A stretch of 9,616 bases of DNA from an uncultured Lachnospiraceae bacterium (GTDB lineage: Bacteria > Bacillota > Clostridia > Lachnospirales > Lachnospiraceae): positions 1-9,616 of the forward strand of contig CACZTF010000191.1 in NCBI GenBank assembly GCA_902784025.1, given 5' to 3'. The notes beneath the pieces are model-generated. The model did no database searches, was not told where the DNA came from, and saw only the letters and a program-made list of their open reading frames with translations. This document shows, piece by piece, positions 1 to 5,075 of this stretch; the first letter of the stretch is position 1, and the number at the start of each line of letters is the position of its first letter. A program made the translations under genes and the position numbers.

Positions 1-27
1 ATATTCCGGACTTATGATCATCCATAT

Positions 28-69
28 ATCCCCTTATGGGGGTTTCTTACTATCATGATTTGTTATAAA
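28..69 (+). promoter_or_regulatory. Predicted promoter with CCCC-N5-GGGG palindrome
   Basis: The 13-bp element CCCCTTATGGGGG lies at 30-42, preceded by AT and followed by TTTCTTAC. A -10-like TATAAA is at 64-69, 22 bp beyond the last G. There is no recognisable TTGACA -35 box; the palindrome occupies that position, with its centre near -40. The predicted transcript starts near 76 and serves the 72-aa gene beginning at 129. It is one of five sites with the same geometry in the window. The palindrome is directly visible; its promoter role is inferred. Confidence 0.45.
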
Positions 70-128
70 TTCATGTGCAGGAACTTATGTTAATACCGAT
101 ACCGGTGTCAGAGAAAAAGGAGCTGAAA

Positions 129-347
129 ATGGAAACTGATGATATCATAAAGACGCTTTCTTCGGAGGCAACTGATGAGGCGGCAAAACTTGATCTGTTA
201 CAGAAGAAACTGCCTGAAGGGGATCCGCCTGAAGAAAAGGTCATACAGGCCATCATGAGGATCATAAGAAAACCAAACATACCTGAAGCATCAGAAGGTG
301 TTTATGATGCAGCGGTATCATATCTGAAAAGTATCCAGAGATACTGA
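129..347 (+). CDS. Small acidic hypothetical protein (72 aa)
   Basis: I do not recognise this protein. I chose ATG 129 because AAGGAG at 117-122 sits 6 nt upstream; an in-frame GTG at 75 and ATG at 87 have no comparable ribosome binding site. The product (METDDIIKTLSSEATDEAAK...) is rich in Glu, Asp and Lys. It has no signal peptide, membrane segment or cysteine, and looks mostly helical: a first helix around residues 4-26, a Pro-rich turn (PEGDPPEE) around 29-36, a basic helix with IMRIIRK, then a final helix ending in Tyr. It is a monocistronic gene with its own predicted promoter and a terminator 45 bp after the stop, shared with the convergent hydrolase gene. Coding status rests on the ribosome binding site, the frame and the flanking signals. 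Confidence 0.6.
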   Translation: METDDIIKTLSSEATDEAAKLDLLQKKLPEGDPPEEKVIQAIMRIIRKPNIPEASEGVYDAAVSYLKSIQRY

Positions 348-391
348 TGATCGGTCACATTATTTAACTTTTTTATCATAATTGTCTGTAC

Positions 392-423
392 AAAAAAACG
401 CAGTAGTGAAACTGCGTTTTTTT
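392..423. terminator. Bidirectional intrinsic terminator
   Basis: The arms are 392-404 (seven A then CGCAGT) and 411-423 (ACTGCG then seven T), with a 6-nt loop AGTGAA. They pair perfectly. Because the stem is flanked by an A-run and a T-run, it can end both the plus-strand 72-aa gene and the minus-strand hydrolase gene whose stop is at 427-429. Confidence 0.92.
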
Positions 424-426
424 ATA

Positions 427-1374
427 TCAGTCGAAGATCGGTACGCCGTAGGCTATCATGGGACCGTCTTTAATGATATTGAGCGACGAACACTGGTATA
501 ATATAACACCTTCTTGCGGAGCAAATGCTGTGTAAAGGCTTTTCCCGAAATAGTCACGGATCTCACCGAGTTTTTCACCTTTGTTAAACCTTTCTCCCGC
601 CTTTTTTTCCGGATACCAGCATCCTGTAAAGGGTGCTGTTTCATCAAACTCCGTTAGTGCCTGTTTTGGATATATATGATGTGTTCCGGGAAGCACTCCC
701 AGCATTGTGAGGATATTTCGTATATCACTTTTATCAGCCTCTATCTCAGCCCTGTTAAAAAGACTCATTTCACCTCGTTCTATGAGAACGCTTGGTATTC
801 CGTGGATAGAAGCAAGGTTATATGCTCCTCCGGTACGGCATTTTGAACGTACGTAATACTGTGTGTTAATACAATCTATCATCTTTTTTGAAATATCCTC
901 CGAAGGAGTATCCCCAAGATAATAAGCAAAGGGGATCAGACTTTCAAAGCCGTCTCCGCTGTGAAGATCGATATATGCATCCGCATTTTTTATAAAGCTG
1001 TCAAAAAGCAGATGGGCAAGTTTATCAGCTTCGGAACCTTCTTTATCCCCGGGAAATACCCGGTTAAGATTCTTTCCGTCTTCAAATACCATGCTCATGG
1101 TACGGTTTTCGAAACCTGACCTGTTTGCAAGAGGAACGATGACCACGTTTCCTCTTATCTGTTCCGGCTCAAGCTCATTAGACAATTCAATAGCTGCCTG
1201 TATACCAACATACTCTGCATTATGTATGCCGGCAGTTATCAGGACAGTGGGTCCGTCTTCCTTGCCGCATATCATAACGTGAGGTACATGTAGTTCTGTA
1301 CCCTCTACATGTATATGATCAGTAATGTTTTTTCCGGGTTTAATATCATGACCCGCTATCATTTTTTTCTCCAT
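427..1374 (-). CDS. M14-like succinylglutamate desuccinylase/aspartoacylase family hydrolase
   Basis: This 315-aa cytoplasmic zinc hydrolase belongs to the AstE/AspA branch of the M14 carboxypeptidase fold, which removes an acyl or amide group from small amino-acid-like substrates. Visible active-site features are H51-N-A-E54 in the 'TAGIHNAEY' motif (first two zinc ligands), H138 in 'DLHSGD' (third ligand), the substrate-carboxylate motif 'GKNLNR' at 100-105 with 'VFPG' following, and E199 in 'VLIERGE' as probable catalytic Glu. The C-terminal part (about 245-315) looks like the small beta-barrel found in this family, with 'GERFNKGEKLGEIRDYFG'. There is no signal peptide or membrane segment. 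The start at 1374 has GGAG at 1388-1385 on the minus strand, 10 nt upstream. The gene is monocistronic and divergent from methyltransferase A. All metal and catalytic residues are present, so it should be active, but the physiological substrate cannot be told from sequence. Confidence 0.85.
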   Translation of the reverse strand: MEKKMIAGHDIKPGKNITDHIHVEGTELHVPHVMICGKEDGPTVLITAGIHNAEYVGIQAAIELSNELEPEQIRGNVVIVPLANRSGFENRTMSMVFEDGKNLNRVFPGDKEGSEADKLAHLLFDSFIKNADAYIDLHSGDGFESLIPFAYYLGDTPSEDISKKMIDCINTQYYVRSKCRTGGAYNLASIHGIPSVLIERGEMSLFNRAEIEADKSDIRNILTMLGVLPGTHHIYPKQALTEFDETAPFTGCWYPEKKAGERFNKGEKLGEIRDYFGKSLYTAFAPQEGVILYQCSSLNIIKDGPMIAYGVPIFD

Positions 1375-1400
1375 GACAGGTCATCTCCTTTTTTGGTTCT

Positions 1401-1468
1401 ATTATACGTGAAATCATATCACATAATCATAAAAAAAAATAGTTTTACATATCCCCGACAAGGGGATA
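1401..1468 (-). promoter_or_regulatory. Promoter region of the hydrolase gene with CCCC-N5-GGGG palindrome
   Basis: The perfect inverted repeat TATCCCC-GACAA-GGGGATA spans 1450-1468, with its CCCC-N5-GGGG core at 1453-1465. Reading the minus strand, a TATGAT -10-like hexamer occupies 1431-1426, which is 22 bp past the core and the same geometry as the other sites. A second, better -10 (TATAAT, 1406-1401) lies closer to the gene with only a weak TGATTA at its -35 position. Either could serve the hydrolase gene starting at 1374. Which one is used cannot be settled here. Confidence 0.4.
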
Positions 1469-1521
1469 GTTATTATTATCAGGCAGTGTATCATTGAAAG
1501 AGAATATAATAACATATCAAC

Positions 1522-1547
1522 TGACCGGAAAATAATTAAATGACCGG
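1522..1547 (+). repeat. Short direct repeat TGACCGG
   Basis: TGACCGG occurs at 1522-1528 and 1541-1547, each followed by a purine-rich stretch (AAAA and GGAAAA). The start-to-start distance is 19 bp, just under two helical turns. The pair lies just upstream of the palindrome at 1567-1579 in the divergent intergenic region, so it could be a second regulator site. With only 7-bp copies this may be chance. Confidence 0.25.
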
Positions 1548-1564
1548 GGAAAAGGATGATAATA

Positions 1565-1608
1565 GTCCCCCATGGGGGGTTTTATGTTATGAAAGATATA
1601 AATATAAT
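1565..1608 (+). promoter_or_regulatory. Predicted promoter of methyltransferase A with CCCC-N5-GGGG palindrome
   Basis: The core CCCCCATGGGGGG is at 1567-1579, followed by TTTTATG. A consensus -10 TATAAT is at 1603-1608, 24 bp after the palindrome; an overlapping TATAAA at 1597-1602 is an alternative. No TTGACA-like -35 box is present. The predicted transcript would start near 1615, giving a leader of about 40 nt to ATG 1653. Confidence 0.5.
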
Positions 1609-1652
1609 TGTCTTATATTTGAACACATTGTACATTTGATAAAGGGGGTATT

Positions 1653-2414
1653 ATGGAACTTAAAAACAGGATAAGACACGGCTGGGATATTTCTGCTTTG
1701 GGTTACAGCGATATCATTCAGGATGATCTTAAGGATGAGCGGAAGTACCCCTGGCTGGATACCATACTCGATCATGCTCCCCAGAGGAGTGATCTGAAGA
1801 TACTGGATACGGGATGCGGTCCGGGTTTTTTTTCAATAATCCTTTCTGAAGCGGGCTTTGATGTGACAGGAATAGACATTTCCGTAAAAATGATAGAGGA
1901 AGCTGAAAAAAATGCTGAAGCAATGGAAACAGAACCGGTTTTTAAAGTAATGGACATACAAGAACCAGTTTTTGATGATGAAACCTTTGATATGGTCGTA
2001 TGCAGGAATGCCGTATGGTCATTTACCGATCCGGAAAAGGCCTACAGACAATGGTTCAGGATACTGAAGCCGGGAGGGCGTCTTCTTGTGTTTGACAGTG
2101 ACTACCTTAAGGATCTCAGAGAACCCGGAAAGGGCTATTCCCATGATGTATATTGTGAAGAGTACAGATCTGTATATGGCAAAGAACCGAAATGTTCATT
2201 TGCGTCGGCGGAGTTTGACGATGCGAGAGGATGGCGTTCGGATCTTCCTCTGGCTGACAAAAAACGTCCTGACTGGGATGTGGAGTATTGTAAGAAGACA
2301 GGTTTTGAGGATGTTAAGACAGAATGGGTGAACGATAAAGTTTTTTCAGATGAAAAAGATCTGTACCTGCACAGAAATGATCCCTACTTTCTGATAACAG
2401 CACAAAAAAAGTGA
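1653..2414 (+). CDS. Class I SAM-dependent methyltransferase (copy A)
   Basis: This 253-aa soluble protein has a Rossmann-type methyltransferase core of the Methyltransf_11/25 kind. The SAM-binding glycine loop is 'LDTGCGPGFF' (51-60), the acidic residue ending strand 2 is D75 in 'GIDIS', and 'DDETFDMVVCRNAVWSF' (108-124) and 'LKPGGRLLVFD' (138-148) are the later core motifs. An N-terminal helix with 'WDISALGYS' and a C-terminal 'RPDWDV' segment probably form the substrate cap. Both recur in the second methyltransferase at 7839-8585, with roughly half of the core residues identical by eye, so the two are paralogues. The ribosome binding site AAAGGGGG at 1641-1648 supports ATG 1653. It is a single-gene unit with a terminator 22 nt after the stop. 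The methyl acceptor is unknown; small-molecule substrates are more typical for this core than protein or RNA. Confidence 0.87.
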   Translation: MELKNRIRHGWDISALGYSDIIQDDLKDERKYPWLDTILDHAPQRSDLKILDTGCGPGFFSIILSEAGFDVTGIDISVKMIEEAEKNAEAMETEPVFKVMDIQEPVFDDETFDMVVCRNAVWSFTDPEKAYRQWFRILKPGGRLLVFDSDYLKDLREPGKGYSHDVYCEEYRSVYGKEPKCSFASAEFDDARGWRSDLPLADKKRPDWDVEYCKKTGFEDVKTEWVNDKVFSDEKDLYLHRNDPYFLITAQKK

Positions 2415-2435
2415 ATTCCGTGACCATTTTGGAAT

Positions 2436-2472
2436 AAAAAAACATCCCTTGACGGGGGATGTATTTTTTTTC
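2436..2472. terminator. Intrinsic terminator after methyltransferase A
   Basis: The stem ACATCCC (2442-2448) pairs with GGGATGT (2456-2462) across a TTGACGG loop. It is preceded by seven A and followed after one A by nine T (2464-2472). It begins 22 nt after the stop codon at 2414. The A-run also allows termination on the minus strand. The stem includes a one-mismatch copy of the CCCC-N5-GGGG element. Confidence 0.85.
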
Positions 2473-2488
2473 AGGAAGTGATATGCTC
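2444..2488 (+). promoter_or_regulatory. Possible promoter for the 108-aa gene, overlapping a terminator
   Basis: CCCTTGACGGGGG (2446-2458) is a one-mismatch CCCC-N5-GGGG element with the same AT flanks as the other sites. A -10-like TATGCT is at 2483-2488, 25 bp downstream. Transcription would begin near 2495 and give a leader of about 100 nt to ATG 2598. The same bases form the stem of the upstream gene's terminator, so the resemblance could be coincidental. Confidence 0.3.
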
Positions 2489-2597
2489 AAACGGAAGCAG
2501 GTCATTCACGGCGTCACTGTATCATGATCATGACCCGGGTTTCAGTAACGTGCGTGTTTGACAGGACCATTTTTATTTTGTAAAAGGGAGGAGATTT

Positions 2598-2924
2598 ATG
2601 ACGGAAGACGAAAGTAAGATTGACAATAATTCTAATGACGATGTTTTTTTTGAAAGTCGCGCAGTTTATCTGTGCAGAACCGGTAGTCTCAGACTTAAGA
2701 AGAATAAAATGGAGGTGCTTGACAGGGAAGGTAATATAAAAGAAGTGTTTATTGTCGACGAAATGCGTGACATCCGTCGCAGGGGTCATACCTGCATAGT
2801 ATGGAATTATGCAGACAACAGTTTTGAGTCACATATAGCCATACTGGATTTTCAAAGAGATAACTGGCTGGAAGCCTTGGATAAGGCGCGTACCGGCAAA
2901 TACGAAGAGATATTATATGCATGA
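2598..2924 (+). CDS. Hypothetical protein, possible PH-like fold (108 aa)
   Basis: I do not recognise this family. GGGAGGAG at 2586-2593 supports the ATG at 2598. After an acidic, probably disordered N-terminus (about residues 1-15), the sequence alternates short hydrophobic strands ('RAVYLCRTGSLRLKK', 'KMEVLDREG', 'KEVFIVDEMRDIRRR', 'TCIVWNYA', 'SHIAILDF') and ends with an amphipathic helix ('NWLEALDKARTGKYEEILY'). A run of about six strands capped by one helix is the plan of PH/GRAM-like domains, but this is an impression and not a match. There is no membrane segment or signal peptide, so it is probably cytoplasmic. It sits alone between two terminators. Two cysteines (26 and 66) are not arranged as a metal site. 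Confidence 0.7.
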   Translation: MTEDESKIDNNSNDDVFFESRAVYLCRTGSLRLKKNKMEVLDREGNIKEVFIVDEMRDIRRRGHTCIVWNYADNSFESHIAILDFQRDNWLEALDKARTGKYEEILYA

Positions 2925-3012
2925 TAAGCATTTTTACGATCAGCGATAAAGATATAAATGCAGCACAAATATTAAAAATAATGTAAAACAGAGACAGTAT
3001 AAGTAATGTAAG

Positions 3013-3140
3013 TTGGACAAAAGACATAAACAGCATAAAATGATGATGATAAAATAATTATATCAGTCTGTTCCGTTTCCTTTCGGATCATATAGATAAC
3101 AGGGCCTGTAACGAATGATTTCAAGTTACGGGTCTTTTTT
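3013..3140 (+). ncRNA. Candidate small RNA or long 3' UTR
   Basis: TTGGAC (3013-3018) and TAAAAT (3036-3041) are separated by exactly 17 bp, a plausible sigma-A promoter that would start a transcript near 3048. A strong terminator ends it at 3140, giving roughly 90 nt. The transcript contains CTGTT...AACAG arms enclosing a small TCCG/CGGA hairpin. No convincing open reading frame lies inside. The simpler alternative is that this is just the 3' untranslated tail of the 108-aa gene. Confidence 0.3.
3101..3140 (+). terminator. Intrinsic terminator
   Basis: CCTGTAAC (3105-3112) pairs with GTTACGGG (3125-3132), with one U-G wobble. Pairing extends outward through AGGG and TCT using wobbles. The loop is 12 nt and the T-run is 3135-3140. 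It would stop transcripts from the 108-aa gene or from the candidate small RNA promoter at 3013. Confidence 0.8.
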
Positions 3141-3212
3141 GTATATCAGATCGTTTTAAATATCAATGAAAATGTTATGATTTTTTCGTTATAGGAAAAA
3201 CACATTATAAAT

Positions 3213-3255
3213 ATCCTCCCCGGGGGGTTTATTGCATATAATAATTTTTTATACA
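3213..3255 (+). promoter_or_regulatory. Predicted ABC-operon promoter with CCCC-N5-GGGG palindrome
   Basis: CCTCCCCGGGGGG (3215-3227) is a one-mismatch CCCC-N5-GGGG element followed by TTTATTG. A -10-like TATACA at 3250-3255 lies 23 bp downstream, as at the other sites. A better -10 match, TATAAT at 3237-3242, lies only 10 bp downstream; if that is the real box the palindrome would overlap the spacer and -35 region and act more like an operator. Transcription start would be near 3249 or 3262. Confidence 0.45.
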
Positions 3256-3265
3256 ATCATTAAAA

Positions 3266-3286
3266 GTGTACTAAACTTATGTACTG
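3266..3286 (+). promoter_or_regulatory. Candidate operator TGTACT-N7-TGTACT
   Basis: TGTACT occurs at 3267-3272 and 3280-3285. Because GTAC is self-complementary, this also reads as GTAC-N9-GTAC, a spaced symmetric site of the size a TetR dimer uses. It lies just downstream of the predicted -10 boxes and about 35 bp before the first ABC gene, whose operon encodes a TetR regulator. The link is inferred from position only. Confidence 0.3.
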
Positions 3287-3320
3287 ATTCGGCAGAAAAA
3301 CAAAAGGACAGGTGATATTA

Positions 3321-5075
3321 TTGTTTCATTTTAATAAAACACTTATAGAAATGTCCAAGGGGTTCAGAGTCTGGATATTTGTGATAGCAGCACTGAAGAT
3401 CATGGTCCTGGTGGGTATAACCATGTTTGCAAATTCCATAGGAAGCATTCTGGGAGGTCTTTATGACGGTTCAGATGTAGATTTCACAGTGCTGGTAGTC
3501 CGTTCTGCCATAGCTTCCGTGATCATGCTGGCGGGTGAACTGCTGGTGGGCGAAGCAGAATTTATGTGCAGTGCAAAGGGCAGGATAAACATAAGATCGG
3601 AATTGTTCAACAAGCTTCTTGAACTGGATGTAAGGGATATCAGCAAGATAGGGGCTACGAACACCATAAATTCATCTGTTGACGGAGTGGAGCTGATGCA
3701 GATGTATTACAACAGATACCTCCCGGGACTTATATATTCTGTGGCAGCTCCGGTCTATACATTTTTTGCTCTGATGGACAAGTGTCTTCCTGCAGCGATA
3801 ATCCTGTTAGTGGTATCACTTATTGTGACTCCTCTTAATAACGTTTTCAGAAACAGGATAGATAAGCTTAAGTCGGATTACTGGTCAGGGATGAACGATC
3901 TTACCTCATATTACGTCGAAAGCATAAAAGGAATGACCACTTCAGAGATCTACAACAGAGGTGACGACAGGGAAAAGGAACTGGAAAAAAGAGCAGGGTT
4001 TGTGAGTAAGATCATAATACGTATAATGACTCTTAATTTTTCATCTATCGGTCTGTGTGAGCTGATAATGAATATGAGTATATTTGCTTCTGTCATCATA
4101 TGCGGAGTTCAGCTTGCATCGGGCGTTATAGCACTTCCGGCGGCGCTCACCGTGCTTATGCTGGCCTTTGGATTTTTCGGCTCCATACGAAAACTCCAGT
4201 GGATAGAGCATGAGGCTATACAGGGGATAGCTGCATCCGGAAAATTGGCTGAAGTATTAGAGGTAGATACAACAAGAACGCTGTCTGACGACATTGAAGA
4301 AAAAAATGATTTTCAAGGGATCGTTCTGGATAATGTTTCATTTTCTTATGACGGTAAAAAGGAAATATTAAAAGGTATAGATATAAAGCTCCCGAAAAAC
4401 TCCACCGTTGCTCTGGCAGGAGAATCCGGCTGCGGTAAAAGTACGGTCGTAAATCTTTTGCTGAGATTTTTTGATCCGGTTACGGGTATGGTTACATTGA
4501 GCGGGAGGGATTATCTTTCCATCGAACCTGAGAAATTGAGGAAACAGATAATCATGGTGCCTCAGCAGGTTTATATCTTCAGCGGAAGTGTAAGAGATAA
4601 CCTTAGTATAGCATCAGCAGAAGCAACCGATGATACCATGATGGAAGTACTGGACCGGGTGAAGCTGGGTGACTGGGTAAGAGACCAGAAGGATGGTCTC
4701 GACACGTCTGTAGGAGATGCAGGAAGCAAACTATCCGGCGGTCAGAGACAAAAGATAGGTATCGCAAGGGCTATACTTTCCGATGCCCCTTATATAGTTT
4801 TTGATGAATCTACCTCAAGTGTGGATGAAAGCAGTGAGAATGAGATATGGGATTGTATACGCAGCTTAGGCAGTTCCAGAACTCTGATAATCATATCCCA
4901 CAGATTATCTACTATTAGAGGAGCAGACATTATATATGTTATGGAAGACGGAAAGATTTCTGAAAGAGGAACCCATAATGAACTGATGAAAAACAAGGGA
5001 ATATACTGCAGACTTGTTACAAAACAAAATGAACTGGAGGAGAATGCTGTGTTAGGGGGTGTAAAAGTTGGCTGA
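3321..5075 (+). CDS. ABC transporter ATP-binding/permease protein, CydD-like half transporter
   Basis: A half-size type IV (exporter-fold) ABC protein of 584 aa. The N-terminal half carries about six membrane segments (roughly 14-38, 57-77, 135-155, 157-175, 242-265, 273-290). The ATPase half has Walker A 'GESGCGKST' (367-375), Q-loop Q415, signature 'LSGGQ' (471-475), Walker B with catalytic Glu 'IVFDE' (492-496) and H-loop H527. The segment 'SVDGVELMQMYYNRYLPGL' resembles the CydD branch. I prefer TTG 3321 as the start because AGGTGAT at 3310-3316 precedes it by 4 nt, the spacing of AGGTGAT before the ATG at 9548; GTG 3312 (three codons longer) and ATG 3351 are alternatives. It overlaps the next gene by 8 bp, so the two almost certainly form a heterodimer in the cytoplasmic membrane. 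There is no cydAB oxidase nearby, so CydDC function (thiol or heme transport) should not be assumed. Confidence 0.88.
   Translation: MFHFNKTLIEMSKGFRVWIFVIAALKIMVLVGITMFANSIGSILGGLYDGSDVDFTVLVVRSAIASVIMLAGELLVGEAEFMCSAKGRINIRSELFNKLLELDVRDISKIGATNTINSSVDGVELMQMYYNRYLPGLIYSVAAPVYTFFALMDKCLPAAIILLVVSLIVTPLNNVFRNRIDKLKSDYWSGMNDLTSYYVESIKGMTTSEIYNRGDDREKELEKRAGFVSKIIIRIMTLNFSSIGLCELIMNMSIFASVIICGVQLASGVIALPAALTVLMLAFGFFGSIRKLQWIEHEAIQGIAASGKLAEVLEVDTTRTLSDDIEEKNDFQGIVLDNVSFSYDGKKEILKGIDIKLPKNSTVALAGESGCGKSTVVNLLLRFFDPVTGMVTLSGRDYLSIEPEKLRKQIIMVPQQVYIFSGSVRDNLSIASAEATDDTMMEVLDRVKLGDWVRDQKDGLDTSVGDAGSKLSGGQRQKIGIARAILSDAPYIVFDESTSSVDESSENEIWDCIRSLGSSRTLIIISHRLSTIRGADIIYVMEDGKISERGTHNELMKNKGIYCRLVTKQNELEENAVLGGVKVG

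Noticed and set aside
75..128. N-terminal extension of the 72-aa protein from GTG 75 or ATG 87
   Set aside because: Neither has a ribosome binding site, whereas ATG 129 has AAGGAG at ideal spacing; the predicted transcription start is also near 76.
2533..2540. ACCCGGGT palindrome before the 108-aa gene, followed by TTTCAG like the other C/G sites
   Set aside because: It does not have the 4-5-4 spacing and no -10 box lies 22-25 bp downstream. It directly follows a separate palindrome, TCATGATCATGA (2522-2533), of unknown meaning.
2558..2586. TTGACA at 2558-2563 as a -35 box for the 108-aa gene
   Set aside because: A -10 at the right distance would be TAAAAG at 2581-2586, which abuts the ribosome binding site; transcription would start only about 5 nt before the ATG and would exclude it.
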